Source: Candidatus Iainarchaeum sp. (lineage in GTDB: Archaea; B1Sed10-29; WALL01). Taken from it: 49,951 nt of DNA. Below, piece by piece: positions 32,734 through 41,024 of this stretch (its first letter is position 1; each line of letters starts with the position of its first letter). Both the position numbers and the translations under genes were made by a program. Below the pieces are notes generated by a model. The model did no database searches and was not told the origin of the DNA. It was given only the letters and a program-made list of their open reading frames with translations. The DNA lies in NCBI GenBank assembly GCA_021162685.1, contig JAGGYF010000015.1:1-49951 (forward strand), read 5' to 3'.

Positions 32734-34554
32734 ATGGATTACCAGAAACTTGGATTCAAGGCAGGATTGGAGATACACCAACAATTAGATACTAAGGAGA
32801 AACTTTTCTGTCATTGTAGCACGGAATTAAGCGATAAATTTCCAATAACAGTTGAAAGGAAACTCAGAGCAGTTGCAGGTGAATTGGGAAAAGTAGATGA
32901 AGCAGCCAGATACGAATTCAAAAGACAGAGAACATTTTTCTACAAAGCAAATCCAGAGACAAGTTGTCTTGTTGAATTAGATGAACAACCACCAGAGAGC
33001 ATGAATAAAGAGGCACTTCATATAGCACTACAATTCTGCAAGCTTGTTAGTGCCAATATTGTTGACGAGATACATGTGATGAGGAAAACTGTTGTAGATG
33101 GAAGCAACACATCTGGCTTCCAAAGAACTGCAATGGTTGGGTTAAATGGGAAGATAAAGACAAGTAAGGGCGTAGTAAGGATACCAACTATACAGATTGA
33201 GGAGGATGCAGCAGCACCGATTGATAGGACTGAAGATACTGTTACTTATAGGTTGGATAGATTGGGCATACCTCTAATAGAGGTTGCAACAGGGCCAGAT
33301 ATAAAAGATCCGGAGCATTTGAAAGAGACAGCACTTACAATTGGAAGACTATTACGTGTCTTGAATGTCAAAAGAGGAATAGGCACGATAAGACAGGACG
33401 TTAATATTTCTATTAGTGGTGGAGCAAGGGTTGAAATAAAGGGTGCCCAGGATCTAAAGCTTCTCCCAAAGATTGCAGAGAGGGAAGTAATACGGCAGAG
33501 GAATCTCTTAGAGGCCAGAGAAGAACTCATAAAAAGGAATGCATCTGTTTGTGATGAGATCTTTGACGTCACTGATCTATTTAAAGAGACGAAATGTAGG
33601 TTTTTGAAAAACGCAAGAGCCATCCTTGCAGTAAAGCTTGAGAGGTTTTCAGGAATACTTGGCAGGGAGATACAAAATAATAGAAGAGTTGGAACAGAGC
33701 TGAGCGATTATGCGAAGACTCAGGGGGTTGGAGGCATAATTCATTCTGATGAAGATATGAAGAAGTATAATATAGAGGAGATGGACGCAGTTAGAAAAGC
33801 ATTAAATGCAAATAGAGAGGATGCAATAGTTTTATGTGCATCCACGCGATTGAAGGCAACAAGGGCTCTCAGGCAAGTGATAAAGAGAGCAAAGATGCTT
33901 TTGGAAGGTGTGCCAGAGGAGGTTAGGAAAGCGCTTCCAGATGGAAACACACAATATCTCAGACCAATGCCAGGAGCCTCAAGATTATATCCAGAAACAG
34001 ACATACCTCCTCTAGTTATAGATGAGAAGACAAAAGATGAGGTAGAAGTACCAGAAAGACCAGAGAGAATAATGGCCAGACTGAAGAAGATTGGTTTGAG
34101 TGATGAACTTGCAGAGCAATTATTCAGTTCAAAAAGGTTGAAGGTCTTTGAGAGGATATATGCAAAACATAATGCAGACCCAGTTCTCATTGCTACAACG
34201 TTGGAGAATACTCTTGTGGCATTACGTAGAGATGGTGTGCCTGTTGAGAATATATCAGATGAGGCACTTGAAGAACTTTTTGATCTGTATTATGAAGGGT
34301 ATATCTCAAAAGAGGGGATTCCAGATGTCCTCACGACAATTGCATTAAACCCAGGAAAGAGATTGAGGGATATGCAGTTGAGGAAAATGAGTGAGGAAGA
34401 AGTAAGAGAAAGGATAAGAGAGATAGTGAGCAAAAACAAACATCTCTTAAAACAACATAACCCATTCAAAAAGATTATGGGAGAAGTTATGAAGGAATTG
34501 AGAGGAAAGGCTGATGGAAAACTCATAGCAAAGATAGTAAAGGAGTTTATATGA
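32734..34554 (+). CDS. gatE: Glu-tRNA(Gln) amidotransferase subunit E
   Basis: The kinase/transamidase and tRNA-binding subunit of the archaeal GatDE complex. Family motifs seen include LGFKAGLEIHQQLDTKEKLF at the N-terminus, QIEEDAA, DRLGIPLIEVATGPDI, RQDVNISI and EIKGAQDLKLL, and a C-terminal helical YqeY-like tail. Length (606 aa) is full. ATG follows the UPF0200 stop directly and overlaps the next gene by ATGA. The AspRS-like insert expected in the middle of GatE is present. Confidence 0.95.
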   Translation: MDYQKLGFKAGLEIHQQLDTKEKLFCHCSTELSDKFPITVERKLRAVAGELGKVDEAARYEFKRQRTFFYKANPETSCLVELDEQPPESMNKEALHIALQFCKLVSANIVDEIHVMRKTVVDGSNTSGFQRTAMVGLNGKIKTSKGVVRIPTIQIEEDAAAPIDRTEDTVTYRLDRLGIPLIEVATGPDIKDPEHLKETALTIGRLLRVLNVKRGIGTIRQDVNISISGGARVEIKGAQDLKLLPKIAEREVIRQRNLLEAREELIKRNASVCDEIFDVTDLFKETKCRFLKNARAILAVKLERFSGILGREIQNNRRVGTELSDYAKTQGVGGIIHSDEDMKKYNIEEMDAVRKALNANREDAIVLCASTRLKATRALRQVIKRAKMLLEGVPEEVRKALPDGNTQYLRPMPGASRLYPETDIPPLVIDEKTKDEVEVPERPERIMARLKKIGLSDELAEQLFSSKRLKVFERIYAKHNADPVLIATTLENTLVALRRDGVPVENISDEALEELFDLYYEGYISKEGIPDVLTTIALNPGKRLRDMQLRKMSEEEVRERIREIVSKNKHLLKQHNPFKKIMGEVMKELRGKADGKLIAKIVKEFI

Positions 34555-35333
34555 AAGTTCTTGTGAGGTATGGGGAGCTGTTTCTCAAATCAGAGCCAGT
34601 AAAGAAGAGGATGATAAATCAGCTAGTTTCAAACATCAAGGCAGGAATACCAGATGCAAACGTGGACATAAAACGAGGCAGACTAATTATTAATACTGAA
34701 TTTGGTAGAGCGAAGCCCATACTAAAAAGAATATTTGGTATTGTTTCGTTTTCTCCTGCATTTGATGTCACAACAGATATGGAACAGATAAAGAAACAAT
34801 GCCTCATGCTTGTTGAGCCAAATAAAACATTTGCTATAAAGACAAACAGGCCCTATAAAAAGTTTCCAATGACAAGCCAAGAGATAAGCAGGGAGGTAGG
34901 AGCATACATTGTTAAACATACAGGAGCAAAAGTGAACCTAACGAATCCAGAGCAGACGATTTATATTGAGTTATTTAAAGACACAACATTCATATTCAAC
35001 AAGATTGAGAGAGGAATAGAAGGCCTACCTCTTGGCGTTTCTGGAACAGTTTGTTTGGAATGCTATAACAAAGATGATGTACTTGCAGGGCTTATGATGA
35101 TGAAAAGAGGATGTTCTTTGATTGTAAAAGGAAATAGGTCAAACATATTAGATGAGTGGAGCATTGGCCATCCAATAACATATGTTGATTCATTCAAAGA
35201 ATGCAAAGCTGTTGTGTCTGGCACAAGAGATATAAACAAAATAAAGGGAAGAGAAGTACCAGTGTTTTATCCCCTTATTGCGCTTCCTGATTGTAAGATA
35301 AAAGAATTGAGGAAAACTTTTTATTTGGCATGA
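34551..35333 (+). CDS. ThiI-like THUMP protein with degenerate PP-loop
   Basis: A 260-residue relative of tRNA 4-thiouridine synthetase ThiI. The N-terminal ferredoxin-like domain (VLVRYGELFLKSEPVKKRM) and THUMP domain (up to about residue 160) look intact, so tRNA binding is likely. Where ThiI has its ATP-binding SGGxDS loop, this protein has VCLECYNKDDVLAGLMMMKRG, keeping the following helix but losing the Gly, Asp and Ser. The C-terminal part is about 100 residues shorter than ThiI. It is therefore probably not a sulfurtransferase by itself; it may be a tRNA-binding adaptor. The start overlaps gatE (ATGA). Confidence 0.75.
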   Translation: MKVLVRYGELFLKSEPVKKRMINQLVSNIKAGIPDANVDIKRGRLIINTEFGRAKPILKRIFGIVSFSPAFDVTTDMEQIKKQCLMLVEPNKTFAIKTNRPYKKFPMTSQEISREVGAYIVKHTGAKVNLTNPEQTIYIELFKDTTFIFNKIERGIEGLPLGVSGTVCLECYNKDDVLAGLMMMKRGCSLIVKGNRSNILDEWSIGHPITYVDSFKECKAVVSGTRDINKIKGREVPVFYPLIALPDCKIKELRKTFYLA

Positions 35334-35791
35334 ACATTATGGTTAATATGGCTGATAAGAAGCAACCAAAGGCAAAGGTAGATATTGACGAGAGCCATAA
35401 GAAGGTCTATGTTCTACCTTACATGCCACGAGAGAAGAGAACATTTGGCCAAAAGGCTGCTGATGCAATTGCTGAGTTTGGTGGTAGCTGGACATTTATA
35501 GTCCTTTTCCTGATTTTCCTTTTTCTCTGGATGGGTCTGAATACTTGGGCATTTATCACACACTGGGACCCCTATCCATTCATTTTGCTAAATCTTGCCC
35601 TTTCATGTCTTGCAGCAGTCCAGGCACCAATTATCTTGATGTCACAGAATAGAGCAGCTGAGCGCGATAGAAGGAAGGCAGAGATGGACTACATTGTGAA
35701 CAAAAAGGCAGAGATGGAGATCAAAGATATGCAGAACGATCTAGACGAGATAAAAGCAATGCTGAGGGAATTAAACAAAAAGGTCAAGTGA
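35330..35791 (+). CDS. DUF1003 membrane protein
   Basis: A 153-residue membrane protein with two transmembrane helices (about residues 50-72 and 85-108) separated by an NTWAFITHWDPYPFILLNLALS stretch. It ends in a charged coiled tail (RKAEMDYIVNKKAEMEI onward) typical of DUF1003. The role of the family is not known. ATG 35330 overlaps the ThiI-like gene (ATGA); ATG 35348 is another possible start. Its end overlaps the convergent aminotransferase by 8 nt. Confidence 0.82.
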   Translation: MNIMVNMADKKQPKAKVDIDESHKKVYVLPYMPREKRTFGQKAADAIAEFGGSWTFIVLFLIFLFLWMGLNTWAFITHWDPYPFILLNLALSCLAAVQAPIILMSQNRAAERDRRKAEMDYIVNKKAEMEIKDMQNDLDEIKAMLRELNKKVK

Positions 35792-36944
35792 GTTTTTTGC
35801 ACGCCTTTTCAATCCTGTCCATTGCTTCCTCTATAAGTTCATACTTTGTAGCATAACTCAATCTTATAAAGCCTTCTCCATACCTCCCAAACTCTGTTCC
35901 TGGGACAGTAAGCACCTTCGCTTCTTTTAGTAGGTATTCACAGAACCTATTTGATGTCATATTGAAGTGTATGCTTGGAAACATATAAAATGCGCCTTCT
36001 GGTTCATTGAGCGAAAATCCATCAATCTCCTTCAACCGCTTGTACATAAACTTTCTTCTTCTATCATATGACGTTCTCATCTCTTCAACACAATCCTGCG
36101 ACCCTTTCAGAGCAGCAGTTGCAGCGATCTGTGACATAGTTGGTGCACATAACGAGGTATGTATGTGTAGGTCAGTCATTGCTTTGATAATCTTCTCAGA
36201 ACCAACTGCATAACCTATGCGATAACCTGGCATTGCATATGTTTTTGAGAATGACTGTAATGCTAAAACATAATCCTTCATCCCATTTAATGATAGCATA
36301 GAAATATGCTTTTTTCCATACACTAACTTTTCATATGCTTCATCAACCATCACAAGCAAATCGTATTCAACAGCAATATCAGCAAGTTCCTCTAATCGCT
36401 TTTTGTCAAGTACTGTTCCTGTTGGGTTTGATGGGTTGCATATAATTATGGCCCTAGTCCTTTTTGGATCCTTTATAGCATTTTTCACATCCTCAACAAA
36501 TAACTGAAATCCGTTCTCTTCTTTCAGAGGTACTGATACTGGATAACCATTAAACAATTGCGTCAGGGGTTCATATATAATAAACGAAGGGTCTGGGACC
36601 AGAACCTCCTCTCCTGGATCAACAACACTTGCTAAACCCAGCATAATTGCCTCAGTGGATCCACACGTGACTATGACCTCATTCTCAGGGCTTACATCAA
36701 CGTTGTAATCTCTCTTAAACTTCTCTGCAATAGCCTCTTTTAATTCCATCCTACCAGATATTGGTGAGTAATGCGTTTTTTCCTCATCAAGTGCTTTTTT
36801 TGTTGCCTCTCTTATATGCTCTGGTGTTGTAAAATCTGGCTCACCAGGCCCTAATGATAAAACATCCTTTGTTTCCGCTGCCAGCCTCAAAATCCTAACA
36901 AATGTGCTATCTGGCAACTGTGAAACCCTTTCAGATATCTGCAT
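35784..36944 (-). CDS. PLP-dependent aminotransferase, class I/II (aspartate/aromatic type)
   Basis: A fold-type I aminotransferase with the PLP lysine in SFSKTYAMPGYRIGY, NPSNPTGT for phosphate and carboxylate binding, and a C-terminal GEGFIRLSYA that carries the substrate-binding Arg. Length (386 aa) is normal. The amino-acid preference cannot be told from the sequence; Asp, Ala or aromatic acids are likely. It follows the thiolase TtuA-like gene with an 18-nt gap, so it may belong to the same minus-strand operon. Confidence 0.9.
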   Translation of the reverse strand: MQISERVSQLPDSTFVRILRLAAETKDVLSLGPGEPDFTTPEHIREATKKALDEEKTHYSPISGRMELKEAIAEKFKRDYNVDVSPENEVIVTCGSTEAIMLGLASVVDPGEEVLVPDPSFIIYEPLTQLFNGYPVSVPLKEENGFQLFVEDVKNAIKDPKRTRAIIICNPSNPTGTVLDKKRLEELADIAVEYDLLVMVDEAYEKLVYGKKHISMLSLNGMKDYVLALQSFSKTYAMPGYRIGYAVGSEKIIKAMTDLHIHTSLCAPTMSQIAATAALKGSQDCVEEMRTSYDRRRKFMYKRLKEIDGFSLNEPEGAFYMFPSIHFNMTSNRFCEYLLKEAKVLTVPGTEFGRYGEGFIRLSYATKYELIEEAMDRIEKACKKLT

Positions 36945-36962
36945 GTTTTCTGTTACAACTCC

Positions 36963-37874
36963 CTACTTTAAATGCTTTATCTCTTCCACCATCTCACATG
37001 CCTTGCATATCTCTCCAGCGCAGGGTTCCCCGCATACCTTACATGTGTTCGGCATTTCCTCTACCACAAATGTCTCCTTTAGTATCTCAACCAATCTATC
37101 ATTACTACGTAAGATGCTGTGCTTTGTCCCAGGGAATTTTGCTTCCAACTCATTAAGCATGTCTCTTATCTCAGCCCTGTATGCCTCATGGACATATCTG
37201 CACTCAACAAAATTAGATTTTATCCCCCTAAGCATTGCATAAACAACAACCTCTCTCTCTGGTATAGTTCTAAGCGGCTTAACCCTAGGAATAAACTTTT
37301 CATGTTCTATAAGGCCTTGTTCTTCTCCCATTCTTACCATTCTCCAATATTCCCCTCTTATGAAGTTCATTAGGGCAACCTGGGCCTCATCATCTAAATT
37401 ATGACCCATTACTAACTTTTTACATCCTAGCTCCCTCGCCTTCTTATTCAACAAATTTCTCCTTAAAACGCCACAATATGAGCAAATCCCCCTCCTCCTT
37501 CTCTTTTTTGCTATTTCATCAATAGTTATGCCATATTCCTCTTTAAAACGGAATATATACAGAGGAACATCCAATCTGCTGCACAGGGTTTTAGCGTCCT
37601 CTATCAGGGCATCTCTATATCCTTTTAGGCCCTCATCAATTAGTATAGCAACAACATCCGCTCTTTTCACAAACTTTTTTATGAGATAAAGGGTTGTTAG
37701 GGAATCCTTTCCTCCGCTGATAGCCACTCCAATCATCTCATTATGATCAAATTTCCCATGAATATTCTTTCTAAACCTATTTTCAAAATATCTTTTAAAA
37801 TGCTCCTCACATAATGCTTTTCCAGCGTATCTAATCTCTATAATTGCTCTTTTATTGCATTTTGAACACTTCAT
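36963..37874 (-). CDS. TtuA/Ncs6-type tRNA thiolation enzyme
   Basis: An adenylating tRNA 2-thiolation enzyme. The PP-loop SGGKDS is intact (ISGGKDSLTTLYL). Ligands for a 4Fe-4S cluster match TtuA: CSYC in GICSYCGVLRR and a later Cys in FVECRYVHEA. Zinc-binding Cys pairs lie at the N-terminus (CSKC) and C-terminus (CKVC, CKAC). GHNLDDEAQVALMNF is the family hallmark. A ThiS/SAMP-like carrier is encoded two genes upstream, the usual sulfur donor for this enzyme. It overlaps the amidohydrolase gene by 4 nt. Confidence 0.88.
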   Translation of the reverse strand: MKCSKCNKRAIIEIRYAGKALCEEHFKRYFENRFRKNIHGKFDHNEMIGVAISGGKDSLTTLYLIKKFVKRADVVAILIDEGLKGYRDALIEDAKTLCSRLDVPLYIFRFKEEYGITIDEIAKKRRRRGICSYCGVLRRNLLNKKARELGCKKLVMGHNLDDEAQVALMNFIRGEYWRMVRMGEEQGLIEHEKFIPRVKPLRTIPEREVVVYAMLRGIKSNFVECRYVHEAYRAEIRDMLNELEAKFPGTKHSILRSNDRLVEILKETFVVEEMPNTCKVCGEPCAGEICKACEMVEEIKHLK

Positions 37875-38668
37875 ATCCCGTACACTCTCTCAGCATTTTT
37901 ATATAATATCATATCCTTTTCATCATCAGATATGTCCAAGGATTTTATTTTCTCTAATTCTGATTTAAAATCCCCCCATGGGTTATCAGAAGCAAAAAAT
38001 ATGTTTTTTACGGAATCTAAGTAATTTACTGCCCATTTAACAGCAAATCCTCTTGCCCATGATGTATCAGCGTATACTTCCAGCCCTGTTTCAATCCATT
38101 CCTTCAAGCGAGGGATTAGTTTAAAATGGCCTCTAACAGTGCCTCCCATATGAACCAAATGAATCCTTGGGCTGTATTCGTCTATAAGCTTCTCTACGTG
38201 CTCTATATCTGAATTCTGGCTTCCAGTATGCATTTGCAGGATTAATCTACTCTCTATTGCCTTTTCCATGATCTCTCTAACATCTCTATTCCATGAATTT
38301 GGGTCCGGAGTAAATTGTTTCCAGGCATTAGGACTCATTTTAAGCGCTATTATGCCTTTTTTTATGTTATTCAATACTTCTTCTGACTTTTCTTTGAATT
38401 CTGGGATGGGATTTATCCATAATGCGCCATATACCCTATCTAACTGCTTTACTGCTTCTTCCACTAACCTATTATACCTAAATGCAATGTTTCCATCTGG
38501 GCAGTATGTAGGGCAAACAATAGACTTTGCAATATTATTCTTTTGCAAAAAAGTCTCGTAATCCTCAACATCTTTTATCTCAAATCCCTCAAAAGGAGAA
38601 ATCCTGTACTTCCTGTATTCCCATGTACCCCATTCTCCAATATGGTTATGTGCGTCAACAATCTTCAT
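37871..38668 (-). CDS. Amidohydrolase-family metal hydrolase (COG2159-like)
   Basis: A TIM-barrel amidohydrolase of 265 aa. Metal-binding HxH lies at the N-terminus (VDAHNHIGEWG), with later His in MHTGSQN and LVHMGGT and the Asp in FASDNPWGDF. The substrate is unknown; decarboxylases such as AMSDH-like enzymes are relatives. It overlaps both neighbours by 4 nt, placing it between a sulfur-carrier protein and a tRNA thiolase, an association that is unexplained. Confidence 0.85.
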   Translation of the reverse strand: MKIVDAHNHIGEWGTWEYRKYRISPFEGFEIKDVEDYETFLQKNNIAKSIVCPTYCPDGNIAFRYNRLVEEAVKQLDRVYGALWINPIPEFKEKSEEVLNNIKKGIIALKMSPNAWKQFTPDPNSWNRDVREIMEKAIESRLILQMHTGSQNSDIEHVEKLIDEYSPRIHLVHMGGTVRGHFKLIPRLKEWIETGLEVYADTSWARGFAVKWAVNYLDSVKNIFFASDNPWGDFKSELEKIKSLDISDDEKDMILYKNAERVYGI

Positions 38669-38862
38669 CCTCCACTCACCACTGGAATGATTTTTATGTT
38701 ATCCTTTGGCTTAATCTTGACATCCGAGGTTACAATCTTGCCATTAATTGCAACAATTACTGTCTCCTCTGTTTCACCCATTGCTTTGATGAGTTCTGAA
38801 ACAACGGGCTTGCACTCAACAGTTTTCCTGCCTTCTCTCAAATCCTCCACCAAGAATCGCAT
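38665..38862 (-). CDS. ThiS/MoaD/SAMP-like ubiquitin-fold sulfur carrier
   Basis: A 65-residue protein ending in VVSGG, the di-Gly tail that is adenylated and converted to a thiocarboxylate or joined to lysines. The beta-grasp pattern (VIVAINGKIVTSDVKIKPKD) matches ThiS/TtuB/SAMP proteins. It is the first gene of the operon with TtuA-like thiolase, so it is likely its sulfur donor. The E1-like activating enzyme is not in the window. Confidence 0.85.
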   Translation of the reverse strand: MRFLVEDLREGRKTVECKPVVSELIKAMGETEETVIVAINGKIVTSDVKIKPKDNIKIIPVVSGG

Positions 38863-38912
38863 GTCCTTATTTTGTGTAAACTATATAATATGGTTTTGCC
38901 AAATATCTTGTT
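38863..38912. promoter_or_regulatory. Divergent promoter of sulfur-carrier operon and nitroreductase
   Basis: ACTATATAATA at about 38880-38890 lies some 25-30 nt before ATG 38913, fitting a leaderless nitroreductase transcript. On the minus strand its reverse, TATTATATAG, lies about 20 nt from ATG 38862. A single palindromic AT box may serve both strands. Confidence 0.5.
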
Positions 38913-39455
38913 ATGCGAACGATGAAATGTATAAAAACAAGACGCTCCAGAAGGATGTTCTTAGAAAAGCCAGTAGATGATGGTATTGTAAAACAGTTGA
39001 TAGATGCAGCAAGACATGCACCATTTGGTGGACCACCAAAGAAAACATCTCAGCCATGGGAGTTCATCGTCATAAGGGATCCAGAAACAAAACAAAAACT
39101 TGCACTTCACTATAAGGATAGGCAATCCCTTAATCAAGCACCACTACTTATAGCAGTGTGTGCTGACAAAACGAGAGACCCAAAATACAAGGAATGGGAT
39201 ATCACATGTGGGTTAGCTATTGAAAATCTTTTACTTGCTGCCCATGATCTTGGATTAGGAGCGTGCTTTGTTACTACGTTTTCGCACCACGAAGGCCACA
39301 AAGAAGACAGGGAGGAATTGATAAACGCACTCCATCTTCCTGACCATATAAAACTTATTGCTATTATTGCTGTTGGGTACCCAGACCCAAATGAGAAGAT
39401 TGAGGAAAAGGAACTGAGAGATGTAGAGGAGATTATGCACAACGAGACATGGTAA
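38913..39455 (+). CDS. Nitroreductase-family protein
   Basis: A flavin-dependent oxidoreductase of the nitroreductase fold, 180 aa. The FMN phosphate-binding Arg cluster TRRSRRMF is at the N-terminus, followed by ARHAPFGGPPKKTSQPWEFI and, near the C-terminus, GLGACFVTTF and AVGYPDPN. The physiological substrate is unknown. The start at ATG 38913 fits a TATA box 25-30 nt upstream (leaderless); ATG 38922 is a close alternative. Confidence 0.88.
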   Translation: MRTMKCIKTRRSRRMFLEKPVDDGIVKQLIDAARHAPFGGPPKKTSQPWEFIVIRDPETKQKLALHYKDRQSLNQAPLLIAVCADKTRDPKYKEWDITCGLAIENLLLAAHDLGLGACFVTTFSHHEGHKEDREELINALHLPDHIKLIAIIAVGYPDPNEKIEEKELRDVEEIMHNETW

Positions 39456-39488
39456 ACCATTAATAAGTATGACATACAAAAGAGAAGT

Positions 39489-39854
39489 ATGCCATTAGCA
39501 AAGGAAAGAAAGCCACTTTTTAAACATAGTTTTGGTTTTAGGAGCCACGCGAAGGTCAGCTTACCCGAGCATAGGATAACTACTGAGTTCAGGGATGGAA
39601 AGCTAACAATATCAAAGGCAACAATGCGTGATTTAACTGTACATACTGTTGATTTCAAAACTGGAAAAAAAGAAACAAAGAACATGCCATTTGCCCAGCC
39701 AGAAGGAGCAACAGGATTTCCTGTATACACAAATGCACAAATCAGGCTTGAGCCAGGTGAGATAAAGAGTATCCTAAAGCAAATGGAAGGCAAGGTGGGA
39801 CCAGGAGACCTTGCTAAAATCAGGAGGCATCTGCTTTCGCTTCAGACTCGCTGA
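39489..39854 (+). CDS. Unrecognised small basic protein
   Basis: A 121-residue protein, no signal peptide. It has a short N-terminal basic part (KERKPLFKHSFGFRSHAK), a beta-rich centre, and a C-terminal helix EIKSILKQMEGKVGPGDLAK followed by RRHLLSLQTR. No family is recognised. ATG 39489 is preceded by AGAGAAGT, a weak ribosome site, and the gene is separated by short gaps from its neighbours. Confidence 0.55.
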   Translation: MPLAKERKPLFKHSFGFRSHAKVSLPEHRITTEFRDGKLTISKATMRDLTVHTVDFKTGKKETKNMPFAQPEGATGFPVYTNAQIRLEPGEIKSILKQMEGKVGPGDLAKIRRHLLSLQTR

Positions 39855-39902
39855 CCCCTAATCTTTATTAACACAAACCGCGTTTTTTTGTATGGTGAGT
39901 CT

Positions 39903-40652
39903 ATGAAATACAGCTTGCAAGGTTCAACAATGCAGATGTTGAATATAGAGCTGGATGAGGGGGAGGTAGTAACTGCAGAACCTGGAAGAATGGTGTACAT
40001 GACTGATAATATAAAGATGGATACCAATCTTGAAGGTGGCCTTTTTGGATTTTTAAAGCGTTCTATCATCGGAGAGTCAATGTTTCTTGTTCATTTCAGA
40101 AGCGAAGCAGGTACAGGCATAGTTGCATTTGGTCCCGAGGTTCCAGGAAAAATCGTGCCTATTGAGTTAAGCGGAGGAAAAGAGGTCATTGCCCAGAAGG
40201 AGGCATTTCTATGTATGTCAAAAGGTGTAGAATTTGACCCCACCTTTACGAGGGACCTTGGAGGAGGATTTTTAGGTGCAGAGGGATTGCTTCTGATAAA
40301 AGCCAAGGGAAATGGATACATCTTCTTTAATGTTGGAGGAGAGGTCACAAAAATACATCTTGCAGAGGGGCAAAAGTTAAGAGTAGACCCAAGGTCAATA
40401 GCCATGTTTGATTCAACAGTGAATTATAGTGTAGAGAGGATAAAGGGCATAAAGAATATGCTCTTTGGAGGAGAGAATTTATTTTTGGCAACATTAACTG
40501 GACCTGGTGATGTGTGGGTACAAAGCATAACGGTTGGAGAATTGGCGATGAAGCTCTACCACTTCATGCCACATCCACGCTCAGCCTCAAAGAGCGTAGG
40601 GTCAACTGTTGCTAATACAGCACTTGGTGCACTATTTAGGAGAAGTGTATAG
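39903..40652 (+). CDS. AIM24/TIGR00266-family protein
   Basis: A beta-sheet TRAP-like protein of 249 aa. Family features include QMLNIELDEGEVVTAEPGRM near the N-terminus, the glycine-rich FGFLKRSIIGESMFL, and a C-terminal Gly/Pro region around LTGPGDVWVQS. AIM24 relatives are widely conserved, membrane-associated and of unknown biochemical role. ATG 39903 follows GGTGAG at proper spacing and was preferred to the upstream start at 39888. It is followed 5 nt later by a small membrane protein. Confidence 0.86.
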   Translation: MKYSLQGSTMQMLNIELDEGEVVTAEPGRMVYMTDNIKMDTNLEGGLFGFLKRSIIGESMFLVHFRSEAGTGIVAFGPEVPGKIVPIELSGGKEVIAQKEAFLCMSKGVEFDPTFTRDLGGGFLGAEGLLLIKAKGNGYIFFNVGGEVTKIHLAEGQKLRVDPRSIAMFDSTVNYSVERIKGIKNMLFGGENLFLATLTGPGDVWVQSITVGELAMKLYHFMPHPRSASKSVGSTVANTALGALFRRSV

Positions 40653-40657
40653 GGGGG

Positions 40658-41014
40658 ATGAGCATTCCAGAAAATAATCTGTACAAGGAAGCAGGGAAAT
40701 CGTTTGTTGTAGGGACAGTCACAATAGCAATTGCACTTGTGATCGGATTAATACTAACGCTCATTATCTTTATGATTCTGTATTTCTTCTGGAAGCCACT
40801 TATGGTTGCGCTATTAACAGGTACAGCAATATTCATCACAATCTTTGCATTCTTACTTCTGTGGATGGCGATTGTTGCAATCATATTATATATTATCCAT
40901 GTTGGTACCTTTGTTAGATATTTTGGGAAGACAACAGAGGTAAGCAAAGAGCGTAAAAACTACTCTTTGACCAATGTTGAGGAAGCAGGCATGAGGACAA
41001 CAAAAGAGATGTAG
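40658..41014 (+). CDS. Small membrane protein, DUF4870-like
   Basis: A 118-residue protein with two long hydrophobic stretches, about residues 18-45 and 50-85, which would form two or three transmembrane helices, and a charged C-terminal tail (GKTTEVSKERKN). The hydrophobic core with FWKPLMVALLTG is vaguely DUF4870-like, but the match is weak. It follows the AIM24 gene by 5 nt with a GGGGGG ribosome site, so the two are probably co-expressed at the membrane. Confidence 0.5.
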   Translation: MSIPENNLYKEAGKSFVVGTVTIAIALVIGLILTLIIFMILYFFWKPLMVALLTGTAIFITIFAFLLLWMAIVAIILYIIHVGTFVRYFGKTTEVSKERKNYSLTNVEEAGMRTTKEM

Positions 41015-41024
41015 TCTTTGTTCT

